Origin: Thermosynechococcus sichuanensis E542
GTDB taxonomy: Bacteria > Cyanobacteriota > Cyanobacteriia > Thermosynechococcales > Thermosynechococcaceae
Assembly (NCBI RefSeq): GCF_003555505.1
Contig: NZ_CP032152.1
Span: forward strand, 1,597,001 to 1,661,000
DNA length: 64,000 nt
Direction: 5' to 3'
In this document: piece after piece, positions 56,948 to 64,000 of the stretch
How positions within the stretch are numbered: the first letter of the stretch is position 1
How the letters are laid out: each line of letters begins with the position of its first letter
Notes under the pieces: model-generated
What the model saw: only the letters and a program-made list of their open reading frames with translations
The model's database searches: none
Told to the model about the DNA's origin: nothing
Program-made: the position numbers and the translations under genes

Positions 56948-59634
56948 GGCAGCGGACGCCACTCACCACTGCTGACAAAGGCAGCCCAAAAGTAGGGAAT
57001 TTGCTTACTGGGATCATTCATTAACTGCAACTGCGCTTGCCGTAGGGCTTCACTGCGTCCCTTACCAGCCGCCAGATTTTGATAAAAGGCCACCATCAGT
57101 TGTTGGGTCGTCGTGTCATCCACCTTCCAAAGGGAACTCACTTGGGTGCGCGCCCCCGCCAAGGTAAAGGCTCGCCGCAATCCATAGACGCCATCGCCAT
57201 TGAGAATATCGCCCCGCCCCGTATCACAGGCGGACATTACCACTAACTCGGTGCCATCGAGGTTGATGCCGGTGACTTCAAAGGCCGTTAACACCCCATC
57301 ATCTACCCCACTCTGCCGTTGATTGAAGCCCGCTAACGCAAGGCCAGAGCGCAAGAGGGGATTTTCACCGCCAAAGGGGACATAGGCATTAAGGCCACGG
57401 GTATTTTGCAGGACTTGGGGAGAGACGGGCGGACTTTCCAAGAAAAATCCGTGGGTAGCCAAGTGGAGAACGCGGGGGCGTCGGGTTTCTTTGACTGCCG
57501 TTTCCGTGGCATCGCTGCCTGTGAGCACTTGCGCCTGAGGCAAGAGACTGCTCAGAGTTTTCACCTCGGTGGCTGTTCCCGGCAGTTCTGTAAATGTCAG
57601 GCTGCGCAAATCCAGCGATCGCGGGTTTACCCCCCGCTGGCTCCCTGCCACGGCACGACCACTCCCTTGACTAAACGTAGGATTACCCACCACCAAGGGG
57701 GGATTTGCAGGTTTGCCCCGCTGTTGTAGCCGCAGTAAGTCGCGGCCTGAGGTCAGCAGGGTGATTGTATAGGACTGCACCAGATAGCGATCCTGGCGAT
57801 CCACCAAGGCCTCAAAGGGCAGGGTGTTCAACTGGCCATCGGGGGCGACTAGGAGATGGGTACTGCCCGCGAGGAAGGGTTCCAGAGGAGCCAAGAGGCG
57901 CTCATAGGCTGCTTTCAAAGAGGGCTTCGTTGCCGTAGCGGGCAATCTGGGATCCGCCATCCGCTGGCGTGCGGCTTTGATGACCGTATCCAGATCAGCG
58001 ACTGTCCCCAAGTCTCGCCATTGGGGGGCACCCCTATTTTTCAGGGCATAGAGGGCATAGCGGGGGGCTTCCCAGCGGTTGGTTTTCGGGTTGTAGGGCA
58101 CATATTCAATAAACTCCAGCAGCACGGCATTGGCGGGAATTGCTTGCTGCACCGCACTGAGGGTGACGGGGGTAACTTCCAAACGGAAGTTGGCATTTTG
58201 GCTCACCAGTTGGGCTTCCAGTTGGTTGGCCCGCTGTTCCAGTTGGCTAATTTGGCTGGCCGGGGGTGGGCGATCGCGCACAAAGGTGAGACTGGCAATC
58301 TGGGTTCGCACACGAATCAATTCATCCAGTTGCTGCTGCCCCGAGACATCCAGTTGATTGCGTAGGCGACTGGCCGTTGCCGCTAAAACATCCAACAACC
58401 GACCTTTACGGCGCAAAATGGTTGTCAAGGCTAGGTTGGCCACCGCTGGATTCTGGGGATTCCCCTGCAAATGGAAGGAAATAGCGGTGTTGGTGGAGTC
58501 TTGAAACGTGGCCAGATAGTTGCGTTTATATTCCTCGGAACCAACCACTAGATTACGGCTAAGGTTGACCTCTTCAATGTCAAGGGCACGGTTGAGCGCC
58601 GTTAAGGCCTCATTGATCGTCCCCTGCGCCCAGTAGGATTTTGCTAAATTGGCAAGACTGAGGGCCAAGTAGGGATGCTCGCCACCAAGGGTACGCTGCC
58701 GCAGGGCAATACTGCGTTGATAGAGGGGCAGCGCCGCCCCGTAATTGCCTTGGACTCGATAGAGTTCAGCCAAGTTGTTAAGGCTCGTAGCCACATCCGG
58801 ATGATCTGTCCCCAGCACCTTTTCACGGATCGCCAAACTGCGTTGATAGAGGGGAAGCGCTGCGCCATAATTCCCTTGAGCACGATAGAGTTCGGCAAGG
58901 TTATTCAACACTGTTGCCACAAGGGGATGCTCTGCTCCTAAGGTAGGTTCGAGTAGGCCAAGACTGCGCTGGTAGAGGGGCAAGGCGGTGGTTAGGCTGC
59001 CCTGCAAATGGTACATCACTGCCAAGTTGTGCACACTCAAGCCCACATCGGGATGGGTCTTGCCAAGGGCTTGTTCACGAATCGCAAGGGCGCGTTGATA
59101 GAGGGGTAAGGCCTCGCCATAGTTGCCTTGATCGGTGTAGAGGTTAGCGAGGTTATTGAGGCTGGTGGCAACATCAGGGTGATTGGCGCCAAGGGCTTTT
59201 TCACGGATGGCCAAGCTGCGCTGATAGAGGGGAATCGCCTCACTAAAGTTGCCCAGTTCTTTGTAGGTGACGGCGAGGTTATTTAAGGTTGCAGCAAGAG
59301 TGGGGTGATTGGGGCCTAGAACCCGTTCGGCGATCGCCACCAATTCCCGCGAGGGTGCCACCGCTGCGCCATAATTCCCCTGTTTTTGCAACTGCTCAAT
59401 CTGATTGGTGAGGGCAATGACATTGTTACTCTCACCGCCAAAGGGCGTTTTGCGAATCACGTCTAGTTCACTGACGGCGGCACGATAGCGCTGTTGCAGG
59501 GCATCCAACCGCTGCATAATATCGCGCAACTGTTGAGCTTCGTTTTGGGCGAGTCCCCGCTGGCAAAATCCGGTGGTTGTGGCCATCGCCAACAGAATCG
59601 CGAAACAACACCGCTGCCTCAACAACCGTTTCAT
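56944..59634 (-). CDS. Exported TPR-CHAT caspase-like protease
   Basis: 896 residues. A signal-peptide-like N-terminus (KRLLRQRCCFAILLAMATT, then FCQRGLAQ) is followed by a short coiled coil, six kinesin-light-chain-type 42-residue TPRs (about 108-360), a helical linker, and a C-terminal CHAT domain (about 600-895). The caspase-type dyad is intact: His728 in LHLATHGFF and Cys803 in VVMSACDTGRGD. CHAT peptidases cleave partner proteins after an activating signal; this type is common in cyanobacteria but mostly uncharacterised. If the signal works, it acts outside the cytoplasm. Its neighbours are two DUF58 genes and a MoxR gene. Confidence 0.9.
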   Translation of the reverse strand: MKRLLRQRCCFAILLAMATTTGFCQRGLAQNEAQQLRDIMQRLDALQQRYRAAVSELDVIRKTPFGGESNNVIALTNQIEQLQKQGNYGAAVAPSRELVAIAERVLGPNHPTLAATLNNLAVTYKELGNFSEAIPLYQRSLAIREKALGANHPDVATSLNNLANLYTDQGNYGEALPLYQRALAIREQALGKTHPDVGLSVHNLAVMYHLQGSLTTALPLYQRSLGLLEPTLGAEHPLVATVLNNLAELYRAQGNYGAALPLYQRSLAIREKVLGTDHPDVATSLNNLAELYRVQGNYGAALPLYQRSIALRQRTLGGEHPYLALSLANLAKSYWAQGTINEALTALNRALDIEEVNLSRNLVVGSEEYKRNYLATFQDSTNTAISFHLQGNPQNPAVANLALTTILRRKGRLLDVLAATASRLRNQLDVSGQQQLDELIRVRTQIASLTFVRDRPPPASQISQLEQRANQLEAQLVSQNANFRLEVTPVTLSAVQQAIPANAVLLEFIEYVPYNPKTNRWEAPRYALYALKNRGAPQWRDLGTVADLDTVIKAARQRMADPRLPATATKPSLKAAYERLLAPLEPFLAGSTHLLVAPDGQLNTLPFEALVDRQDRYLVQSYTITLLTSGRDLLRLQQRGKPANPPLVVGNPTFSQGSGRAVAGSQRGVNPRSLDLRSLTFTELPGTATEVKTLSSLLPQAQVLTGSDATETAVKETRRPRVLHLATHGFFLESPPVSPQVLQNTRGLNAYVPFGGENPLLRSGLALAGFNQRQSGVDDGVLTAFEVTGINLDGTELVVMSACDTGRGDILNGDGVYGLRRAFTLAGARTQVSSLWKVDDTTTQQLMVAFYQNLAAGKGRSEALRQAQLQLMNDPSKQIPYFWAAFVSSGEWRPLP
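58555..59313 (-). repeat. Six 126-bp tandem TPR-coding repeats
   Basis: Within the TPR-CHAT gene the 42-codon unit (core YQRSLAIREK ALG..HPDVATSLNNLA, ALPLYQ) repeats six times. Neighbouring copies, especially the second, fourth and fifth, are nearly identical at protein and DNA level, which makes copy-number change by recombination likely. Confidence 0.85.
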
Positions 59635-60019
59635 AGGGCACCTGCTGCTGTTGCTACTTCCATCCTAGATAGCGAGGCTTGAAATGGGTTGTGATGTAAC
59701 AACAGATTACAGTTATCTCCCAGCTCATAGCGGTTGTTTATAATAGAAGTGTTACGGTTGTTAACAATTGCCAAAAATCTCTCAGCTTGATACTGTCTCA
59801 GCAAGCTCAAGCACAGGCCACAGGCCTTTTCTAAAAATTCCTAAACATTAGGATATAGCCTTCCGCAGGGGGATGCTAAGTTATTTGCACAGTATTAATT
59901 CTCATTTCAATTCTTGTGCACAAGGTTGTAAATACCGCCGCATGTAAGTGTGTTCCAAATCTGTGAAATGATCTGTATTTAAGATTATTATCTGCGTCAA
60001 CCTAACTGAGAACAATTTT
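59635..60019. other. 385-nt AT-rich divergent region
   Basis: Between the CHAT gene (leftward) and a small hypothetical gene (rightward). It has an inverted repeat TGTAA-N7-TTACA (59696-59712), a TATAAT at 59739-59744, a candidate short RNA with a terminal hairpin (separate entry) and an AT-rich stretch 59835-60019 likely to hold the promoter of the 60020 gene. No ORF of note. Confidence 0.55.
59751..59832 (+). ncRNA. Candidate small RNA of about 80 nt
   Basis: A -10 hexamer TATAAT (59739-59744) is followed by a segment with a 6-bp hairpin AGCTTG/CAAGCT (about 59785-59808) and a terminal hairpin AGGCC-ACA-GGCCT with TTT (59815-59830). The order promoter, hairpin, terminator fits a small RNA. 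There is no convincing -35 and the U tract is short. It could also be leader sequence for the 60020 gene. Confidence 0.25.
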
Positions 60020-60280
60020 ATGGATAGTGATGGTTATCTACCGGAGATTCTTACCCTTCTGCGCCAGTTGTTGCCTTTGCTGATTAGTCTGTTGGATGAT
60101 GCCTTTGCTGTTGTTCTCACTCGCCTTGGCTGCCATCTTCCTTGGCTAGAGAAGCTCATGCCTTTTGTCCTCAGTGGGGTGACGCTCTATGTGATTATTC
60201 ATGGCGGTAAGGTGATCTACGAGTTTTGCCAGCAGAAATGGCAATCACCCCAATCCCCGAATGTATCCCCGTTGCAATAG
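60020..60280 (+). CDS. Small single-pass membrane protein, hypothetical
   Basis: 86 residues: a leucine-rich N-terminal amphipathic part (about 8-38) and one membrane segment (about 46-64, MPFVLSGVTLYVIIHGGKV), then a short polar tail. ATG 60020 is preceded by AGAAC without a strong ribosome site. No family recognised. It stands between the CHAT gene and a DUF58-MoxR pair. Confidence 0.55.
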   Translation: MDSDGYLPEILTLLRQLLPLLISLLDDAFAVVLTRLGCHLPWLEKLMPFVLSGVTLYVIIHGGKVIYEFCQQKWQSPQSPNVSPLQ

Positions 60281-60445
60281 TGTTAGGAAATCCCCACAAA
60301 TCCCACTGCATTTTGGTAGTCATTTTTACAATCGCGGGCGATCGCCCTTAAGATCAGTATTGAGGCCTATGACCAATTGAATGTGAGTGTGGGAAGCGTA
60401 CGGAAGCCTGTGTCGCCGTGAACAACGGTGAATGCGAGGCAACCT

Positions 60446-60661
60446 ATGGAACTGCAACGTTCAGTCCCCCCAGCAATTGAGCAAGAATTTATTCAACGTC
60501 AGGTGGTGAGTCAACTGCTGCAAGCACGTTTGCGGGCAACTTGTGGGCTAACGCAGACCTCGACACCCCTTCCCCTAGCAACACCAACGGGCGATCGCCC
60601 ACCTCTGCGGCCATTGCCAGAAACGAGGGAGACCAGTGTGATGGCGCCTAGCCAGTCCTAG
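60446..60661 (+). CDS. Small hypothetical protein
   Basis: 71 residues from ATG 60446 (an earlier GTG at 60428 is in frame). Helical N-terminal half (AIEQEFIQRQVVSQLLQARL), then a Pro/Thr-rich tail. No family recognised. The stop TAG 60659-60661 interlocks with the TAG of the convergent DUF58 gene (shared CTAG). GAGGCAA precedes the start. It may be a real small gene, but evidence is limited to frame, codon use and position. Confidence 0.45.
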   Translation: MELQRSVPPAIEQEFIQRQVVSQLLQARLRATCGLTQTSTPLPLATPTGDRPPLRPLPETRETSVMAPSQS

Positions 60662-62115
60662 AGTCGGCCACGGGCTTTCAGCAGCAAATAGCGATCCACC
60701 AGTTGCTCACTCATTTGATCCGCAGGAGCGTCGAGGACAAGAACCCCCTGTTGCTCTAGGTGGGCAAAGGCACGCTGTCGCTGATGCAGGAGATCGAGGG
60801 CTACGGCCTGTTCATAGAGACTGGAAATTTGATCTACGGCAGCCAAGGGCTGTGGCACCAACGGGCGGTGGGCAAGGGTTTCAATGTGGCGATCGCGCAA
60901 AGCGACACAGAAGGGTAGAAAACGCGGCGTGAGACAAGCCATGGCCGCGAGGAGTTCTTGGGAGGCCACCTCATCAATCACTTCCGTGAGAACCACCACA
61001 AGGGCACGGCGAGTATAGTGTCCCAAAATCGTGCTGACTGTGCCCACATAGTCGGATTCTTCGAGGATGGGTTCACAGCCATAGACCTGACTGAGAATCT
61101 GCCCCAGATGGGAATCCCCACTTTGAGGCGCAATCCACGTGTGCAGTTGCTGATCAAAAATCCCCAAGCCTACCTTATCCCCCCGTCGCAAGGCCGTCAG
61201 TGCTAGGGCTAATGCCGCGTTTAAGCCCCAGTCAAAGCGTTTCAAACCTGCCACAGTAGCGGTCATCAAGCGGCCTCGATCCAGCAGAATGATGAGGGAT
61301 TGATCCCGCTCTGGCTCCATGGCGCGCACAAGCGGCCGCCCGCGGCGGGCACTGGCTTTCCAATCCATAAGGCGCAGATCATCCCCCAGATGGTACTCTC
61401 GCAATTCGGCAAACTCGGTGCCCCCCAAGGCATAGCGTCGCCGCCGTAAGCTGCCACTGGACTCTAAACTGAGGCGAATCGAGAGCGATCGCAACCCAAT
61501 CAAATCGGGATAGACTTCCACTTCAGTCACAACGGGTGCAAACCAGCGTCGCCACGCCAAGCCCCAAGAACTGCACAGCCGCACATCGCAGCCTGACCAT
61601 TGAAAGGCACCCCGTCGCGGTGGAAACACATGGTACAGCAATTCCAACCTACTCTGGGCTGAGGCCGTAAAGGCAAAGTAGGGGGTTTCGCCCGTAAACT
61701 CAGCAGGCACATAGTCGTAGAGTTCAACCCTAATCTGAGCACTCAAGGGAATGTTGCCATGGGTGTGGAGCCTGAGGCGAATTGGGTTTTGCCGACCAAT
61801 GGAGAGCCGTGACTCACAGGCGCGATCGAGGGTTAGTTGCCAGCGGCCGATGCGGACGTAGTCCCACAGGGACAGGCCGAAAATCACCAGATCGTACAGT
61901 CCCATCAAGACCCATCCCAGCCCTAGAGGCCAGTCGTGCAACCATTGCCGCAACTTCCCTTGGGGAACCGCCTCGGCGATCGGCCATAGCTCTGCTGGCA
62001 GAAAGCTGGTCAGGAGAGGAAAGAGAACCCCCAGCAGCAAGAGACCATAGAAGCGAACCGTGGGCACCCAACGGGGGCGATGGCGACCAAACTGGTAACT
62101 GGCAGGTGCTTTCAT
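60658..62115 (-). CDS. DUF58-domain membrane protein
   Basis: 485 residues. Two membrane segments (about 20-42 and 65-85), a beta-rich region, and DUF58 with REYHLGDDLRLMDWKASARR (the GDDLRLMDWKASAR signature) followed by a vWA-like domain with a DRGRLM metal-site-type motif. DUF58-MoxR pairs are thought to act as metal-chelation or envelope-remodelling machines. Start ATG 62115 overlaps the MoxR stop by 4 nt (ATGA), so they are coupled. The C-terminus is longer than in the paralogue at 55790. Confidence 0.87.
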   Translation of the reverse strand: MKAPASYQFGRHRPRWVPTVRFYGLLLLGVLFPLLTSFLPAELWPIAEAVPQGKLRQWLHDWPLGLGWVLMGLYDLVIFGLSLWDYVRIGRWQLTLDRACESRLSIGRQNPIRLRLHTHGNIPLSAQIRVELYDYVPAEFTGETPYFAFTASAQSRLELLYHVFPPRRGAFQWSGCDVRLCSSWGLAWRRWFAPVVTEVEVYPDLIGLRSLSIRLSLESSGSLRRRRYALGGTEFAELREYHLGDDLRLMDWKASARRGRPLVRAMEPERDQSLIILLDRGRLMTATVAGLKRFDWGLNAALALALTALRRGDKVGLGIFDQQLHTWIAPQSGDSHLGQILSQVYGCEPILEESDYVGTVSTILGHYTRRALVVVLTEVIDEVASQELLAAMACLTPRFLPFCVALRDRHIETLAHRPLVPQPLAAVDQISSLYEQAVALDLLHQRQRAFAHLEQQGVLVLDAPADQMSEQLVDRYLLLKARGRL

Positions 62116-63053
62116 CGAGGGACAGCAACTTTAGCAAGAATACCTTGGATCACTTGGGGCAGCGTGGTGCCGTCTAACTGGGCTTCGGGCTTGAGGATCA
62201 AACGGTGTTGCAGTAGCGGGGTGGCGATCGCCTTCACATCCTCAGGGGTCACATAGGCACGATCCTCTAACCATGCCTGTGCTTGGCTGGCGCGTAACCA
62301 ACCCACTGCCGCTCGTGGGGAAGCCCCCAACAACAGTTCGGGATGTTGGCGACTGGCCTGCACCAAGGCCAAAAGATAATCCAGCACCGCAGGCTCCACA
62401 TGGACTTGCCGCACTTGCTGCCGTGCCTCTAGGACTTGCTCAACGGTAATCAATGGCTGCAAATTCAGTTGATCAAGATCCCGCGCCTCAAAGCCCCCAA
62501 GGGCATTCTCCAGCATTTGCCGTTCCGAGGTTGGCTCTGGGTAGGGCACGACTAGCTTAAATAGGAAGCGATCCAGTTGAGCTTCTGGCAGCGGATAGGT
62601 TCCTTCAAATTCCAAGGGGTTTTGGGTGGCCACTGTCCAAAATAAACCCGAGAGGGGGAGAGTGGTGCCGTCAAGGGTCACCTGCCGTTCTTCCATGGCT
62701 TCGAGGAGGGCTGCTTGGGTTTTAGGCGGTGTGCGGTTAATTTCATCCGCCAGCAGCACTTGCGTAAAAATCGGTCCCTTGCGCAGGCGAAAGGTGCGAC
62801 TGTTGAAGTCAAAGATGCTCGTACCGAGAATATCAGCGGGGAGGACATCGGGGGTGAGTTGAATACGGCGAAACTCCGCTGCAATCAGGCGAGCGAGGAG
62901 CTTGACAAGGAGGGTTTTAGCAGTTCCCGGCACCCCCTCAAGGATGACATGGCCTTCGGCGAGGAGCGCCACAATTAATCCTTGGGCGATCGCCCCTTGA
63001 CCGACAACAATCTGATTAAGACGCTGCTGAAGGCTCCGAAAAAGCTCTTTCAC
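62112..63053 (-). CDS. MoxR-family AAA ATPase
   Basis: 313 residues. Walker A GVPGTAKTLL, Walker B VLLADEINRTPPK, and sensor region WTVATQNPLEFEGTYPLPEAQ are the MoxR hallmarks; the C-terminal helical lid has LLGASPRAAVGWLRASQA. It drives the neighbouring DUF58/vWA protein in the usual model. I favour GTG 63053 (VKELFRSLQQRL) as start because the family begins there and AGGAG lies upstream; TTG 63083 is the alternative. Confidence 0.9.
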   Translation of the reverse strand: MKELFRSLQQRLNQIVVGQGAIAQGLIVALLAEGHVILEGVPGTAKTLLVKLLARLIAAEFRRIQLTPDVLPADILGTSIFDFNSRTFRLRKGPIFTQVLLADEINRTPPKTQAALLEAMEERQVTLDGTTLPLSGLFWTVATQNPLEFEGTYPLPEAQLDRFLFKLVVPYPEPTSERQMLENALGGFEARDLDQLNLQPLITVEQVLEARQQVRQVHVEPAVLDYLLALVQASRQHPELLLGASPRAAVGWLRASQAQAWLEDRAYVTPEDVKAIATPLLQHRLILKPEAQLDGTTLPQVIQGILAKVAVPR

Positions 63054-63183
63054 ACCCGTTCTGTCGCTCCTAGACTTTCCCAATGCTAGCAGAGGCGTTC
63101 ACAGTCTCCCTTGGATGACAGGCAATAAATTGCTGCCTAGGAAAATTGGCTAAAATACAAATCGAGGGACTTTTGGCCAACCT

Positions 63184-63924
63184 GTGACCACAACGACTTC
63201 TCCGATTGCCACCGCTGCCCAACAAATCGTCCAGCACCCGCAGCACAGCCGTCTTTTTAAGCTACTGTATGCCCTGCAGCGGAATCAGTGGCCGACCCAA
63301 GCACCGTCGTGGAGCGTGAACGAGGTGCAACAGGCTGTACTCCAAATCCTTGAGCGGCTGAAAACCCCTACCCTCTTGGGAGAACGCCTAACTGCCATTG
63401 TCAATAGTCTCAACAAAGCACCGGCCTATCAGATTCTCTCAGCGACACTACTGCAAATTTTGGTGCCCCTCTACACCCAATCCCCGACGGCCACACTGAC
63501 CATCGAGGCACCCACCCTCAGCACCGCCGATCTCTACGATTTGCGCTTGGAAGTCACCCGCTACTGCACCCCCCTGCATATGAAGCTGCTTGTGGCTGCC
63601 CTGTTGACCAACAAACCGGTGCATGCCCAAGGCTTAGAGCGATTTACGCTCCTAGATTTACTGCAACGGCTGACCCGCCGCTATGGGGATTTAGAGATCT
63701 TGCAGACGCAGATGGCCGCTGCTTTGGCGCGTTTGCCCGATGACCCCCTCTATGCCAGTAGCGGCGATCGCCTGATCAAACTGCTGAGTACGCTTTATCA
63801 ACGCTATCAACAAAGCCAGACGCCAGAGGCTACCCTTGGCGGTACGCCACCCACTGTTGCCCCACCTGACCCCCCAGAGGCCGAGGAAGAACTCACCTGC
63901 CAACTGTTTCCCCACAGTCCATGA
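63184..63924 (+). CDS. Hypothetical protein
   Basis: 246 residues from GTG 63184. Helical N-terminal two thirds, then a low-complexity Pro/Glu/Thr tail (about 212-240). No membrane segment, signal peptide or motif that I recognise. Leucine-rich helices such as LKLLVAALLTNKP hint at an all-helical fold. It is divergent from the MoxR gene by about 130 nt. Confidence 0.6.
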   Translation: MTTTTSPIATAAQQIVQHPQHSRLFKLLYALQRNQWPTQAPSWSVNEVQQAVLQILERLKTPTLLGERLTAIVNSLNKAPAYQILSATLLQILVPLYTQSPTATLTIEAPTLSTADLYDLRLEVTRYCTPLHMKLLVAALLTNKPVHAQGLERFTLLDLLQRLTRRYGDLEILQTQMAAALARLPDDPLYASSGDRLIKLLSTLYQRYQQSQTPEATLGGTPPTVAPPDPPEAEEELTCQLFPHSP

Positions 63925-63927
63925 ACG

Positions 63928-64000
63928 CTAGGGAAGCGCTTCCCCCTCTTTGCTAGTAAAGAGATTCTGTACTTCGCGGGGAATCCTTGGCGATCGCGGT
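63928..64000 (-). CDS. C-terminal end of a leftward gene (partial, tentative)
   Basis: Leftward frame open from the right edge to TAG (63928-63930); its residues end IPREVQNLFTSKEGEALP, a plausible soluble C-terminus. Its end would lie 3 nt from the end of the rightward gene, as in the other convergent pairs here. Only 24 codons are visible. A GGGAAGCGCTTCCC palindrome inside it could alternatively belong to a terminator. Confidence 0.4.
   Translation of the reverse strand, partial: PRSPRIPREVQNLFTSKEGEALP

Noticed and set aside
58555-59313. Regular repeats that might look like a CRISPR or minisatellite
   Set aside because: The 126-base period is 42 codons and encodes TPR units in frame, with no spacers.
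59697-59711. Possible NtcA site GTA...TAC near 59700
   Set aside because: The spacing is nine bases instead of the required eight; kept only as an inverted repeat.
63930-63955. GGGAAGCGCTTCCC palindrome as a terminator
   Set aside because: There is only a weak T run after it and a plausible leftward coding frame covers it, so I did not list it as a terminator.

Overview
The window is a stretch of cyanobacterial chromosome. It carries phycobilisome and bilin genes (apcF, pcyA, an Slr0146-like phycobilisome-fold protein), a photosystem II-associated operon, hopanoid, phytol and isoprenoid genes (shc, a phytol-kinase-like gene, ispF), the dapL route to lysine/peptidoglycan, and many copies of the HIP1 octamer GCGATCGC. 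Moderately GC-rich coding sequence, dense packing and the gene set fit a unicellular thermophile of the Thermosynechococcus type. That genus is an inference from gene style, not a proven match.

Layout. 1-4585: an operon resembling Synechocystis slr0144-slr0152 (phycobilisome-fold protein, V4R protein, 2Fe-2S ferredoxin, TPR membrane protein, Ser/Thr kinase SpkG-like). 4629-8804: SWIM protein, then a leftward block of cobT-like, pgeF, a DUF1345 membrane protein and pcyA. 8892-12744: shc, an M48 protease and cysK. 12893-18046: tRNA-Ser(CGA), a solitary DNA methyltransferase, pyrR with a probable leader attenuator, uvrB, apcF and ispF. 18056-24052: pentapeptide protein, LysR regulator with a nested palindrome in front of it, esterase, phytol-kinase-like protein, wecB, bifunctional nuclease and an Fe-S aldo/keto reductase. 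24292-35828: alaS, dapL, an O-antigen-ligase-like protein, a pilus-chaperone-like protein starting directly behind tRNA-fMet, an orphan response regulator and leuS.

35825-46661 is an exopolysaccharide locus: Wzc-type co-polymerase, initiating sugar transferase, three family-4 and one family-2 glycosyltransferases and a Wzy-type polymerase. From about 39.1 to 46.7 kb it is markedly AT-rich and has no HIP1 octamer, so it looks acquired. An AAA-ATPase/TOPRIM gene (39694-41313) resembling OLD or fused PARIS-type anti-phage proteins sits inside it. A broken P-loop gene remnant lies at the right edge.

46995-63924 returns to native composition: DUF2839, dacB, a HerA-like ATPase, a dicluster ferredoxin, nagA, CD225 protein, TPR protein, GNAT, recA, a thioredoxin-like protein, and a group of DUF58, exported TPR-CHAT, DUF58 and MoxR genes.

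One architectural property runs through the window: all twelve convergent gene pairs that can be seen (one with a tentative partial gene) overlap or end within 10 nt of each other, so there is no room for conventional terminators between them. No CRISPR array, intact insertion sequence, rRNA or complete prophage was seen.
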